A stretch of DNA of 64,000 nucleotides. Origin: Phycobacter sedimenti. Its GTDB lineage: Bacteria; Pseudomonadota; Alphaproteobacteria; Rhodobacterales; Rhodobacteraceae. The stretch's first letter is position 1. Each line of letters begins with the position of its first letter. Of the stretch, positions 35,261-45,400 are shown piece by piece. A program made the position numbers and the translations under genes. The stretch is from the NCBI RefSeq assembly GCF_038148855.1, contig NZ_JBBVGR010000008.1:62001-126000 (forward strand), read 5' to 3'. The notes under the pieces are model-generated. The model saw nothing but the letters and a program-made list of their open reading frames with translations. It was not told where the DNA came from and did no database searches.

Positions 35261-36424
35261 ATGCAGTTTGGCATGAGCGAAGAACAGGCGATGATCGTCG
35301 ACACCACCCGCGCCTTTGTCGAAAAGGAGCTTTATCCGCACGAGCTGGAGGTGGAGCGCAGCGGCCATCTGCCGATGGAGCTGATCAAGGAGATTCAGGG
35401 AAAGGCGATCGAAGCAGGCCTATATGCCGCCAACATGCCCGAAGAAGTCGGTGGTGCGGGCCTCGATACACTCACCTGGCTGATGTACGAAAAAGAGCTG
35501 GGCCGCGCCAATTACGCGCTCCACTGGACCTGCGTTGCGCGCCCCTCGAACATCCTTCTGGCCGGCACGGAGGAGCAGAAGGAAAAGTATCTCTACCCCT
35601 GCATGAAGGGCGAAAAATGGGATTGTCTGGCGATGACAGAACCCGGCGCCGGGTCCGACCTGCGCGGGATGACGGCAACGGCGCGGGCCGATGGCGATGA
35701 CTATATCCTCAACGGCACCAAGCATTTCATCAGCCACGCCGATATCGCCGATTTTGCAATTGTCTTCATGGCCACCGGCGAAGAAATGACCCCGCGCGGG
35801 CCGAAGAAGAAGATCACCGCCTTCTTCGTCGACAAGGGCACCCCGGGGTTCACTGTGCGGGACGGGTACAGGAACGTCAGCCACCGGGGCTATACCAATG
35901 CGGTGCTGGAATTCGACGACTGCCGCCTGCCGAAATCCGCCATTCTGGGCGAGGTGGACAAAGGATTCGAGGTCGCCAACACCTGGCTCGGCGCAACCCG
36001 CCTGCAAGTGGCAGCAACCTGTCTTGGCCGGGCCGAACGGGCGCTCCAGCACGCGGTGGAATACGCCGCCGAGCGTAGGCAGTTCGGCCAGCAGATCGGC
36101 AAGTTTCAGGGCGTTTCCTTCAAGCTGGCCGATATGGCGCTCGAACTGAAGGCCGCAAACCTTCTCACCTGGGAGGCGGGCTGGAAGTTCGACCAGGGCA
36201 CCGTCACCGAAAGCGACATGTCCATGGCCAAGCTGAAAGCGACAGAGATGCTGGCCATGGTCGCAGACGAGGCGATCCAGATCCACGGCGGCATGGGCCT
36301 GATGGACGAACTGCCCCTCGAACGGATCTGGCGTGATGCCAGGGTCGAACGCATCTGGGAAGGCACCAGCGAAATTCAGCGCCACATCATCAGCCGCGAA
36401 CTCTTGCGCCCGCTTGGCGGCTAG
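35261..36424 (+). CDS. Acyl-CoA dehydrogenase
   Basis: FAD-dependent alpha,beta-dehydrogenation of an acyl-CoA. The 387 residues contain WDCLAMTEPGAGSDLRGM, the family FAD/substrate signature, and the C-terminal QIHGGMGLMDELPLERIWRDARVERIWEGTSEIQ. AGGATC lies upstream of the ATG. First of three CoA-related genes (dehydrogenase, ligase, hydratase), although 373 bases separate it from the next. Substrate is probably a short or trimethylammonium acyl-CoA given the CaiD-like gene, an inference. Confidence 0.93.
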   Translation: MQFGMSEEQAMIVDTTRAFVEKELYPHELEVERSGHLPMELIKEIQGKAIEAGLYAANMPEEVGGAGLDTLTWLMYEKELGRANYALHWTCVARPSNILLAGTEEQKEKYLYPCMKGEKWDCLAMTEPGAGSDLRGMTATARADGDDYILNGTKHFISHADIADFAIVFMATGEEMTPRGPKKKITAFFVDKGTPGFTVRDGYRNVSHRGYTNAVLEFDDCRLPKSAILGEVDKGFEVANTWLGATRLQVAATCLGRAERALQHAVEYAAERRQFGQQIGKFQGVSFKLADMALELKAANLLTWEAGWKFDQGTVTESDMSMAKLKATEMLAMVADEAIQIHGGMGLMDELPLERIWRDARVERIWEGTSEIQRHIISRELLRPLGG

Positions 36425-36478
36425 GGAAGGTGCCGACGATGGCGCAGAACAGATGCAAATGCGAATACGGCTATCGCA

Positions 36479-36504
36479 GGACTCTGCCCTTTTTGGGCGA
36501 GTCC
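36479..36504 (+). promoter_or_regulatory. Hairpin downstream of the acyl-CoA dehydrogenase gene
   Basis: GGACTC-T-GCCC-ttttt-GGGC-GAGTCC, a 10-bp stem with one bulge, 55 bases after the dehydrogenase stop. A poly-T loop but no U-run downstream: possible attenuator or mRNA-end hairpin. Confidence 0.5.
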
Positions 36505-36630
36505 GGTAATTTGGTCAGCATCATGGACGCATTAACCAGGTCCCGCAGGGTCAGGAGTTTCGGAATTATACCGACCAGACGTCTTGAGAAGGGGACCAAG
36601 GCCAGCAAAACGGGGGTCTTGAAACAGTCA

Positions 36631-36660
36631 GCCCCCCGACGCCGAGACGGCTCGGGGGGC
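36631..36660 (+). terminator. Very stable hairpin upstream of the CoA ligase gene
   Basis: GCCCCCCGA and TCGGGGGGC pair perfectly, with an inner GCC-GAGAC-GGC, giving a 12-bp stem with one bulge. No U-run follows. It could stop or pause transcription from the dehydrogenase gene. Confidence 0.55.
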
Positions 36661-36797
36661 CTCCTGAAAGTGCGGTCTAAAGCATCCCTACTCGTTCCGC
36701 ACAACCATAAAGGGTTGAAAATGTTAATCAAAGGTTACTGTCGTCACGGAAATCCGGGCAAAAAACCAATTTCTATGATTTTGCACGGGGTTTCACG

Positions 36798-38831
36798 GTG
36801 ATACCGGAGCTTTCAAGACTGATACGGCCCAAAAACATCGCGGTTGTTGGCGGCGGAGACTGGTGTCGCCTAGTGATCGAGCAATGTCAGGCCATGCGAT
36901 TCGAAGGGCAAATCTGGCCGGTCCATCCCAAGGCCGAAGAAATCGCGGGGCTGACCGCCTATGCCTCTATCGCGGATCTTCCCGAGGCGCCGGATGCTGC
37001 CTTCATCGGCGTGAACCGCCATGCTACCGTCGATGTTGTCGGGCAGCTTTCGGCGTGCGGGGCCGGTGGCGCGGTCTGTTTTGCCTCCGGGTTTCTCGAA
37101 GCGCAGGCCGAGGACGCCGATGGCGCCGATCTTCAGGAGCGCCTGCTAAAGGCTGCCGGAGACATGCCGATCCTCGGACCAAATTGCTATGGGCTGATCA
37201 ACTATCTGGATGGTGCGCTGTTGTGGCCGGATCAGCATGGCGGTGACCGTGTGGACAGCGGTGTGGCCATCGTCACCCAGAGTTCCAACATCGCGATCAA
37301 CCTGACCATGCAGCAGCGCGGCCTGCCGCTGGCCTATGTGGTCACGGCAGGAAATCAGGCGCAGGCGGACATCTCTCATATCGGTGCGGCCCTGCTGGAG
37401 GACGACCGGGTCACCGCCCTTGGCCTTCATATCGAGGGGATCAAGGACCTGCACGCGTTCGAGGTGCTGGCGGCCCGTGCCCGCACCCTTGGCAAACCCA
37501 TCGTCGCATTGAAGGTTGGCAAATCGGACCAGGCGCGTGCGGCGACAGTTTCGCATACAGCATCCGTCGCGGGAGGAGATGCGGGGGCGGCCGCGCTTCT
37601 GGCGCGGCTTGGCATTGCGCGGGTCGATGACCTGCCCACCTTCCTTGAATCGCTGAAGCTCTTGCATGTGGTGGGGCGGTTGCCGTCGAACCGGATCGCC
37701 TCGATCAGCTGCTCGGGGGGGGAGGCGAGCCTTGCAGCCGACACTGCCTATGGGCGTGACCTGGTTTTCCCACCCCTCAACCCACGCCAAACCGAGAACC
37801 TTCGCGCCGCCCTGGGGCCGATGGTGGCTTTGGCGAATCCGCTGGACTACCACACCTACATCTGGCGCGATGTTGAGGCGATGACCCGCGCCTTTGCCGC
37901 GATGATGGACCCAGGTCTTGCCATGACCCTGCTGATCGTGGATTTTCCACGGCCCGATCGCTGCTCGGCCGCTGATTGGGACTGCGCGATCGAGGCCGCC
38001 ATCGGGGCGCGCCAGCAGACCGGCGCCAATGTGGGGGTCGTCGCCACCTTACCGGAACTCATGCCCGAGGACGTCGCAGGACGGCTGATGAAAGCCGGTG
38101 TCGTATCCTTCTGTGGACTGACCGAGGCGATCAAGGCTTGTGAAGCCGCTTCCCGAACTGCTGCGTCCAGCGCTGATCCGCTTTTGCCGCCCACACCGAC
38201 AGTGGAGCCGAACCTGATCCCCGAGGCAGAGGCCAAGCGGCGGCTGTCGGACTACGGTCTGCGCATTCCGATCTCTCACCGCGCCCGCACCCCGGGCGCT
38301 GCCCGTGCCTGCGCTGCCGATATTGGCTATCCCGTGGTTCTGAAAGGTGAGGGGTTAGCCCATAAATCCGAGGCAGGCGCCGTGGTGCTGAACCTGCAAT
38401 CGGGCGGCGATGTCAGCGAAGCCGCAAATGGTATGGAGGCCAGATCGTTCCTTGTGGAGGAGATGATCACCGGCGCCGTGGCCGAGCTGTTGATCGGGGT
38501 CGTCAAAGATCCCGCGCACGGCTTCGTCCTAACGCTGGCGGCAGGAGGCACCCTGACCGAGATCCTGCAGGACAGCGCCTCGCTTTTACTACCGGCAAGC
38601 GATGCCATGATCGAAGAGGCGCTTGCCTCCTTGCGCATCAATACCGTGCTGAAGGGCTATCGCGGCAAACCTGCCGCCGACCGCGCCGCCATCCTGCGCG
38701 CGATCCGCGCGGTCGAGGCTTATGTGCTGGACCATGCCGAAGGTCTGGAAGAAATTGAAATCAACCCGCTGATATGCACCCCATCGGATGCCATTGCAGC
38801 GGATGCGCTGATGCGCAGAAAGGACTGGTAA
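36798..38831 (+). CDS. Acyl-CoA ligase, NDP-forming acetate-CoA ligase family
   Basis: A 677-residue fusion of the CoA-binding alpha and ATP-grasp beta parts of NDP-forming acyl-CoA synthetases. NIAVVGGGDWCRLVIEQC and AAFIGVNRHATVD belong to the CoA-binding domain. KVGKSDQARAATVSHTASVAGGDAG carries the His phosphorylated in this family. YPVVLKGEGLAHKSEAGAVVLNL begins the ATP-grasp half. The start is GTG 36798 (MIPELSRLIRPKN) with only a weak GGGG site. One base separates its stop from caiD's start. It probably activates the substrate of the dehydrogenase/hydratase with CoA. Confidence 0.88.
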   Translation: MIPELSRLIRPKNIAVVGGGDWCRLVIEQCQAMRFEGQIWPVHPKAEEIAGLTAYASIADLPEAPDAAFIGVNRHATVDVVGQLSACGAGGAVCFASGFLEAQAEDADGADLQERLLKAAGDMPILGPNCYGLINYLDGALLWPDQHGGDRVDSGVAIVTQSSNIAINLTMQQRGLPLAYVVTAGNQAQADISHIGAALLEDDRVTALGLHIEGIKDLHAFEVLAARARTLGKPIVALKVGKSDQARAATVSHTASVAGGDAGAAALLARLGIARVDDLPTFLESLKLLHVVGRLPSNRIASISCSGGEASLAADTAYGRDLVFPPLNPRQTENLRAALGPMVALANPLDYHTYIWRDVEAMTRAFAAMMDPGLAMTLLIVDFPRPDRCSAADWDCAIEAAIGARQQTGANVGVVATLPELMPEDVAGRLMKAGVVSFCGLTEAIKACEAASRTAASSADPLLPPTPTVEPNLIPEAEAKRRLSDYGLRIPISHRARTPGAARACAADIGYPVVLKGEGLAHKSEAGAVVLNLQSGGDVSEAANGMEARSFLVEEMITGAVAELLIGVVKDPAHGFVLTLAAGGTLTEILQDSASLLLPASDAMIEEALASLRINTVLKGYRGKPAADRAAILRAIRAVEAYVLDHAEGLEEIEINPLICTPSDAIAADALMRRKDW

Positions 38832-38832
38832 G

Positions 38833-39627
38833 ATGACCGAATCCGCTCAAAGCCCCGTCAAAACCCGCCGCGAGGGCGCCATCCTCGAGGTGACACTGGA
38901 CCGGCCCAAGGCCAATGCCATTGATCTGAAAACCAGCGTCGTGATGGGCGAGGTCTTTCGCGAGTTTCGCGACGATCCAGAATTGCGGGTTGCCATCCTG
39001 ACAGGTGGCGGGGACAAATTCTTCTGCCCCGGCTGGGATCTGAAAGCTGCCGCCGATGGCGATGCTGTGGATGGCGATTACGGTGTCGGTGGCTTTGGCG
39101 GGCTGCAGGAAATGCGCGACATGAACAAGCCGGTGATCGCTGCCGTTAACGGCATTGCGTGCGGTGGCGGGCTTGAGCTGGCCCTGTCGGCCGACATGAT
39201 CATCGCCGCCGATCATGCCACCTTTGCACTGCCGGAAATCCGCTCGGGCACCGTGGCCGATGCCGCCTCGATCAAGCTGCCGAAACGCATCCCCTATCAC
39301 ATCGCCATGGAGCTATTGCTGACCGGGCGCTGGTTCGACGCGACAGAGGCAAACCGCTGGGGCCTGGTGAATGAGATTGTGCCCGCCGATCAGCTGATGG
39401 ACCGCGCCTGGGAGCTGGCGCGCCTTCTCGCCTCCGGCCCGCCGCTGGTCTATGCGGCGATCAAGGAGATCGTGCGCGATGCGGAGGATTCCAAGTTTCA
39501 GGACGCCATGAACCGCATCACCAAACGGCAGCTGCGCTCGGTCGATGTCCTTTACGATAGCGAGGATCAGATGGAGGGCGCGCGCGCCTTTGCCGAAAAA
39601 CGCGATCCGGTCTGGAAGGGGCGTTAA
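38833..39627 (+). CDS. caiD: CaiD-like enoyl-CoA hydratase (carnitinyl-CoA dehydratase family)
   Basis: A 264-residue crotonase that hydrates or dehydrates an enoyl-CoA. REGAILEVTLDRPKANAIDLKTSVVMGEVFREFRDDPELRVAILTGG and the C-terminal GARAFAEKRDPVWKGR closely resemble E. coli CaiD as I recall it. NGIACGGGLELALSADM is the oxyanion-hole region and LPEIRSGTVAD the catalytic loop. It starts 1 base after the ligase stop, so both are coupled. The role is most likely interconversion of crotonobetainyl-CoA and carnitinyl-CoA, but a general hydratase is possible. Its stop codon overlaps the queG stop. Confidence 0.8.
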   Translation: MTESAQSPVKTRREGAILEVTLDRPKANAIDLKTSVVMGEVFREFRDDPELRVAILTGGGDKFFCPGWDLKAAADGDAVDGDYGVGGFGGLQEMRDMNKPVIAAVNGIACGGGLELALSADMIIAADHATFALPEIRSGTVADAASIKLPKRIPYHIAMELLLTGRWFDATEANRWGLVNEIVPADQLMDRAWELARLLASGPPLVYAAIKEIVRDAEDSKFQDAMNRITKRQLRSVDVLYDSEDQMEGARAFAEKRDPVWKGR

Positions 39628-40676
39628 GCGGCGTTCAGACGCTCAACCGCCCAGCGCGCGGCTTCGGCGACCACGGGATCGGGATCCTCGGTCAGCCGCG
39701 CTGCCGCCGGGGCAAGCGCGGGATCGTTCGAGTTGCCGATGGCATAAAGCACATTGCGCACGAACCGGTCCCGCCCGATGCGTTTGATCGGAGATCCTGA
39801 GAACATCTCCCGAAACCCCGCATCATCCAGCGCGGCCAGATCGGCAAGTCGCGGCGCCACCAGCCCTTCGCGCGCGGCATAGCGCATATCGCTGGCGGCA
39901 ACGGCAAACTTGTTCCAGGGGCAAGCGGCCAGACAATCATCGCAGCCATAGATCCGGTTGCCCATCTTGGCGCGCAGTTCGTGATCGACGGGGCCTTTGT
40001 ATTCGATGGTGAGATAGGAAATGCAGCGCCGCGCGTCGAGTTGATAGGGCGCCGGAAAGGCATCGGTCGGACAGGCGGTCAGACAGGACCGGCAAGATCC
40101 GCAATGGTCCCGCTCTGGCGCATCAACCGGCAGGTCCAGAGTGGTAAAAACAGAGCCTAAAAAGGCCCAGTTGCCCCAATCTCGACTGACAAGGTTCGTG
40201 TGCTTTCCCTGCCAGCCCAGGCCCGCCGCCTGCCCCAGCGGCTTTTCCGGAATGGGCGCGGTATCGACAAAGACCTTGACCTCTGCCGCATCGCTGTCCT
40301 TTTCCGCCTCGGCAATCAGCCAGCGCGCGAGACGTTTCAAGCGTTTCTTGACCAGATCGTGGTAATCCTTGCCGCGCGCATAGACCGACACGGCGCCCCG
40401 GTCCGGCAGGCTAACAACCGCCATCGGATCCTCATCGGGCGTATAGCTTTCGGCCAGCATGATCACCGACCGCGCTTCAGGCCACAGCTGCGCCGGATCG
40501 CTGCGCCAATGGCTGCGCTCTGCCATCCAGCCCATCTGCCCATGATAGCCCGCCGCAAGGAAGGCCTCCAGCCGCGCGGGCACCTCGGGCACATCCCACG
40601 GGCGGCAGATGCGGCAGGAAACAAAGCCTTCCTCCTTCGCCTGCCGAACCAGCCTTTCCTTCAGCGCGGCGCTCAT
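39624..40676 (-). CDS. queG: Epoxyqueuosine reductase
   Basis: Cobalamin- and Fe-S-dependent enzyme that reduces epoxyqueuosine to queuosine in tRNA. The 350 residues contain two 4Fe-4S clusters: CGSCRSCLTACPTDAF and YGCDDCLAACPWNKF. DTAPIPEKPLGQAAGLGWQGKHTNL is the QueG/DUF1730 core. A C-terminal HEAT-like repeat follows. The stop overlaps the caiD stop on the opposite strand by 4 bases. Likely independent of its neighbours. Confidence 0.97.
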   Translation of the reverse strand: MSAALKERLVRQAKEEGFVSCRICRPWDVPEVPARLEAFLAAGYHGQMGWMAERSHWRSDPAQLWPEARSVIMLAESYTPDEDPMAVVSLPDRGAVSVYARGKDYHDLVKKRLKRLARWLIAEAEKDSDAAEVKVFVDTAPIPEKPLGQAAGLGWQGKHTNLVSRDWGNWAFLGSVFTTLDLPVDAPERDHCGSCRSCLTACPTDAFPAPYQLDARRCISYLTIEYKGPVDHELRAKMGNRIYGCDDCLAACPWNKFAVAASDMRYAAREGLVAPRLADLAALDDAGFREMFSGSPIKRIGRDRFVRNVLYAIGNSNDPALAPAAARLTEDPDPVVAEAARWAVERLNAA

Positions 40677-40697
40677 ATCTGCACCTGCGCCGCGAGA

Positions 40698-41363
40698 TCA
40701 GAAATCAAGGTCGGCATAATGCGGCGGCGGGCGGAACCCCGGGATCTGATCGGCAAGGATCGACCGGAACGCCGGGCGCGACTTGATCTTGGCGTACCAG
40801 TCCTTGACCGTCGCCGACCGGTTCCAGTCCACGTCCGAAATATAATCAAGCGACGACAGATGCGCCGCAGCCGCAAAATCCGCCAGCGTCATGCTGTCCC
40901 CCGCCAGCCAGCGGCGATGATCCAAAAGCCAGGCCATGTAATCGAGGTGATACTTGATCGCCCGCGCCCCGGCCTTGACGTTGTGGCTGTCCGGATAGCC
41001 CTCTCCGGTGACCTTCTTGTTGACCCGCTCATAGAGTAGTTTTGACGTCACCTCATTGTGGAACTTGTCATCGAACCAGGAAACCAGGCGGCGCACCTCA
41101 TAGCGGCCATCCGGGTCCGAGGGCATCAGCGACGGCTCGGGGCGGGTTTCCTCCAGGTATTCGCAGATCGCGGCACTTTCCGACATCATCTTGCCGTCAA
41201 GCCGCACCACCGGGATCTTGGCCGCCGGGTTGCGGCGCAGGAAATCGGGATCTTTCTCCCAATAGCGTTCTTCGACCAGTTCGACCTCGATCTTCTTTTC
41301 CGCAAGCGACAGGCGCACCTTGCGGCAGAAGGGGGACAGGGGGACATGATACAGGCGTGCCAT
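40698..41363 (-). CDS. Glutathione S-transferase family protein
   Basis: A 221-residue GST. The thioredoxin-like N-terminus MARLYHVPLSPFCRKVRLSLAEKKIEVELVE carries an SPFCRK catalytic region. IPVVRLDGKMMSESAAICEYLEE is the glutathione-binding motif (ES). The helical C-terminal domain with WLAGDSMTLADFAAAAHLSSLDYI is typical. A GGAGAC ribosome-binding site precedes the ATG. It lies 21 bases upstream of queG and may be co-transcribed; no functional link is obvious. Confidence 0.95.
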   Translation of the reverse strand: MARLYHVPLSPFCRKVRLSLAEKKIEVELVEERYWEKDPDFLRRNPAAKIPVVRLDGKMMSESAAICEYLEETRPEPSLMPSDPDGRYEVRRLVSWFDDKFHNEVTSKLLYERVNKKVTGEGYPDSHNVKAGARAIKYHLDYMAWLLDHRRWLAGDSMTLADFAAAAHLSSLDYISDVDWNRSATVKDWYAKIKSRPAFRSILADQIPGFRPPPHYADLDF

Positions 41364-41427
41364 TGGCTGATGGTGTCTCCTGAAGCGGGTGGAATTGCAT
41401 CAGCAATGCCTGCTTGCTGCAAAAACT

Positions 41428-42159
41428 TCAATCCTCGAAACAGTCCGAACGCCCATCTGCGCGGATGGTAGCCGCCCCGTCCTCGATCTGCGCGGCCCGC
41501 TGGCGCAGATTTTTTGATGGGCGCGCTGCCGAACGGCCTTTCGGGTTTGGCAATACCGCCGCGATCAGAGCCGCCTGACGCGCCGAGAGTTCATCCGGAC
41601 CAACACCAAAATAATGCCGCGCCGCCGCCTCGGCACCAAAAATGCCCTCGTCCATTTCAGCGACGTTCAGATAGACCTCCAGAATGCGCCGTTTGCTCCA
41701 GATCGCCTCCACCAAGGGCGTCAGCGCTACCTCCAGCGCTTTTCGAAACCAGCTGCGCTCCTGCCAGAGGAAGACGTTCTTCACCACCTGCTGAGAAATG
41801 GTTGACCCGCCGCGCTGACCACCTTCTGCGAGCGCCGCGCGGATTGCGGTCACATCGATCCCCCAATGCTGGCAGAATCGCGCATCCTCAGCCGCCACCA
41901 CGGACCTCGCCAGAACCGGAGCGATATCTTCAAGCGGAACCCATTCCCTGTCTATGTCACCAAGACGGCGCTGTTCAGCCCAGATCGTATGGGTGATGGG
42001 CGGATTCACCACGGAAAACAGCACAACCAGCGCCACAGCCAGCACCAAGACCGCCAAACACACGCGCATCACCCATTTGCGCACCCACCTCAGAGGCGAG
42101 GTGATCCTTCGCATGAGGGGGGGGCTGCTCTTGCCTGTCTTTTTCGCCGCCTTTGCCAT
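41428..42159 (-). CDS. mtgA: Monofunctional biosynthetic peptidoglycan transglycosylase
   Basis: Membrane-anchored GT51 enzyme that polymerises lipid II into glycan strands. The 243-residue protein has one hydrophobic anchor (about 28-50). The catalytic region VVAAEDARFCQHWGID carries the conserved Glu, and RGGSTISQQVVKNVFLWQERSW is the second GT51 motif; RILEVYLNVAEMDEGIFGAEAAARHYFG follows. GGAGGC precedes the ATG. No penicillin-binding domain, as expected for MtgA. Confidence 0.97.
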   Translation of the reverse strand: MAKAAKKTGKSSPPLMRRITSPLRWVRKWVMRVCLAVLVLAVALVVLFSVVNPPITHTIWAEQRRLGDIDREWVPLEDIAPVLARSVVAAEDARFCQHWGIDVTAIRAALAEGGQRGGSTISQQVVKNVFLWQERSWFRKALEVALTPLVEAIWSKRRILEVYLNVAEMDEGIFGAEAAARHYFGVGPDELSARQAALIAAVLPNPKGRSAARPSKNLRQRAAQIEDGAATIRADGRSDCFED

Positions 42160-42471
42160 GCCTCCTCTATAGGCCAGAGCCGCCCCATGCTGCCACCGTG
42201 AAATCGACCTGCTGCTCCGGAGCCCTCATCGCTTGCCCGGGAACAGGCGCGGGGCAAAAAAGACGGCTCAGGCAGAATTGCGGAGGCTCCGCGCCGCAGG
42301 CGTGGAAACCGCCATTGTGCTTGAACCGGCTTTGGGCCGTGCCAGACAGGGCATGAAGAGATGTGGGGTTTGGTGCTTGCTGCTCGGGTGACTCAGGAAG
42401 CGATACCCAAAAAGAAAAAGCCCCGCAGGCGGTCAGCCTGCGGGGCAATTTGATAGTGCTGGATACGCGGT
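42160..42471. other. Intergenic region upstream of mtgA and downstream of gltB
   Basis: About 310 bases: the mtgA promoter on the minus strand and the gltB terminator at 42420-42446. No gene could be supported. A 6S-RNA-like match was considered and rejected. Confidence 0.5.
42420..42446 (-). terminator. Terminator of the gltD-gltB transcript
   Basis: GCCCCGCAGGC and GCCTGCGGGGC, a perfect 11-bp stem with a 5-base loop, 25 bases after the gltB stop. On the minus strand it is followed by TTTTTCTTTTT, a strong intrinsic terminator. Confidence 0.9.
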
Positions 42472-45400
42472 TTACTCCGCTGGCATGGCTGCCTGTTCCA
42501 GCGACAGCGGGTGCTGCAGCTTGTCCAGCATCTCCTTGGGGCAGACCTGAACGAAATTGGTTTTCTCGGTCTCCCAATGCTGCAGGATATCGGCGGCCTT
42601 GCGGCTCCCGGTTTCCTCCAGATGGCGCTCGATCAGGCCTTTCAGCTCACCTTCCCAGTGGTCGACGGTTACCGCGCAGGTGACCAGAGACTCCATATTC
42701 ATCATGGTCTCGGCCTTGCCTTCGGGATCGTAAAGGTAGGCCATGCCGCCGGTCATGCCCGCGCCAAAGTTCGCCCCGATCGACCCCAGGATCACTGCCA
42801 CACCGCCGGTCATGTATTCACAGCCGTTCGATCCGCAGCCCTCGATCACCACCTTCGCGCCCGAGTTGCGCACGGCGAAACGTTCACCCGCGCGACCCGC
42901 TGCAAAGAGATAGCCATCGGTCGCGCCATAGAGCACGGTATTGCCGACGATGGTGTTGTCGCTCGCCACCAGCGGCGAGGCCATCGGCGGACGTACCACG
43001 ATCATGCCACCCGACAGGCCCTTGCCAACATAGTCGTTGGCATCGCCCGAAACCTCAAGCTTCAGACCGGGCGCGGCAAAGGCCCCCAGGGACTGACCGG
43101 CGGAGCCCTGCAGCTTCACCGTCAGGTGATCCGGCTGGAAGGAATTGCGCATGCCAAAGTTGCGCACGATATGGCTCGAGGTGCGCGTGCCCACCGTCCG
43201 ATGCGTGTTCTGCACCGCGTAGGAAAGCTGCATCTTCTCGCCATCCTGCAGGAAGCGGGCCGCATCGCGCACGATTTCCGCATCCAGCGTATCGGGCACC
43301 GCGTTGCGCTCCTTGTCGCGGTTGTAGACGATGCTGGCCGACCCATCGACAGTGATCAGCAGCGGGTTGAGGTCCAGATCGTCCAGATGTGCCGACCCAC
43401 GCGAGACCTGCGCCAGTAGATCCGCACGGCCGATCACCTCGTCCAGGCTCCGCGCACCGATGGAGGCGAGGATTTCCCGCACTTCCTGTGCGTAGAAGGT
43501 GATGAGGTTCACCACCTTGTCAGCATTGCCGGTGAATTTGGCGCGCAGGCTCTCGTCCTGTGTACAGACGCCCACCGGGCAGGTGTTCGACTGGCACTGG
43601 CGCACCATGATGCAGCCCATGGCAATCAGGGCGGCAGTGCCGATGCCGTATTCCTCAGCGCCCATCATCGCAGCCATGACAATGTCACGACCGGTGCGCA
43701 GGCCGCCGTCGGTGCGCAGGGTCACACGGTCGCGCAGGTTGTTCATCGCCAGAACCTGATGCGCCTCGGTAAGGCCCATCTCCCACGGCAGACCCGCGTA
43801 TTTGATCGAGGTCGCCGGAGACGCCCCGGTGCCGCCGTTATGGCCCGAGATCAGGATGATGTCTGCCTTCGCCTTGGCCACGCCAGCGGCGATTGTGCCA
43901 ACGCCCGAGGAGGCCACCAGCTTCACCGTCACCTTGCAGCGCGGATTGATCTGTTTCAGGTCATAGATCAGCTGCGCCAGGTCCTCGATCGAGTAGATAT
44001 CGTGGTGCGGCGGCGGCGAGATCAGCGTCACACCCTTGGTCGAATGGCGCAGGCGCGCGATGAGGTCGGTGACCTTCATGCCCGGCAGCTGGCCACCCTC
44101 ACCCGGCTTTGCGCCCTGGGCCACCTTGATCTCCAGCTCTTCACACTGGTTCAGGTATTCGGCGGTCACACCAAAGCGGCCCGAGGCCACCTGCTTGATC
44201 TTGGCGGAGGGGTTGTCGCCGTTGGGTTCGGGCACGAAATGCGCCGGATCTTCCCCGCCTTCGCCACTGTCGGACTTGGCGCCGATGCGGTTCATCGCGA
44301 CGTTCAGCGTCTTGTGCGCCTCGGGCGACAGCGCGCCCAGGGACATGCCCGGCGTCACGAAGCGCTTGCGGATCGCGGTGATGCTTTCCACCTCTTCCAG
44401 CGGCACCGGCTTGCCCAGCGGCTTGATGTCCAGAAGGTCGCGAAGATGGATCGGCGGGTTGGCCTGCATCTTTTTCGAATACTGCTGCCACATCTGGTAG
44501 GAGGCCTTGTTGCAGGCCATCTGCAGCATGTGCATCGAGGTCGCTTCCCAGGCGTGGGTCTCACCGGATTTACGCGCCTTGTAGAAGCCACCGATGGGCA
44601 GCACGTTCTGTTGAGCGCCCCAGGCGGTGGCGTGGATTTCCTCGGCCTTCACCTGGATACCAGACACACCGATGCCGGAAATCCGGCTGGTCATGCCGGG
44701 GAAATACTCAGCGCACATGGCGCGGGACAGACCGACGGCTTCGAAGTTCAGGCCACCACGGTAAGAGGACACCACAGAGATACCCATCTTGGCCATGATC
44801 TTCAGAAGGCCCTGGTCGATGGCCTCACGGTAACGGGCGACGTTTTCGGTCAGGGACCCATCCAGCAGGCCCCGCTCGATCCGGTCAGCAAGAGAGTCTT
44901 CGGCCAGATAGGCGTTCACCACGGTGGCGCCACAGCCGATCAGCACCGCAAAGTAATGCGGGTCGATACATTCCGCCGAGCGCACGTTGAGCGAGCAGAA
45001 GGTGCGCAGCCCCTTGCGCGTCAGGTGCGAGTGCACGGCCGAGGTCGCCAGGATCATCGGCATGGCGATCTTGTCAGCATTCGAATGCTGGTCGGTCAGC
45101 ACGATATGCCCCGCGCCCGAACGCACCGCCTCTTCGGCTTCAGCGCGGATGCGCTCCAAGGCCGCGTTCAGAGCGCCCTTGCCGGGTGTGAAGGTACAAT
45201 CCACCTCAGCCGGGGGTTCTTCCAGCGTTTCCACCAGCTTGTCCCACTGACTGTTGGCCACAAACGGGCTTTCCAGAACGATGATTTCGGTCTGGGAGCT
45301 GTCTTCGTCCAGCACGTTCTTGAGGTTGCCGAACCGCGTCTTGAGCGACATCACGCGATATTCGCGCAGGCTATCGATCGGCGGGTTGGTCACCTGGCTG

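Larger units (their letters stand above)
36425..36797 (+). other. Long structured gap inside the CoA gene cluster
   Basis: 373 bases between the dehydrogenase and ligase genes. It contains two strong hairpins (36479-36504 and 36631-36660), an AT-rich stretch near 36720-36790 that may hold a second promoter, and a TTAATCAAAGGTTAC motif at about 36724. A 123-residue open frame through it has no ribosome-binding site or family resemblance. Confidence 0.5.

Noticed and set aside
36430..36801. A 123-codon open frame between the CoA genes
   Set aside because: No ribosome-binding site, no recognisable motif, two strong hairpins inside it.
42160..42419. Possible 6S RNA upstream of mtgA
   Set aside because: A short CCTGCGGCG-like match is common in GC-rich DNA; I could not draw the long closing stem and central bubble expected of 6S RNA.
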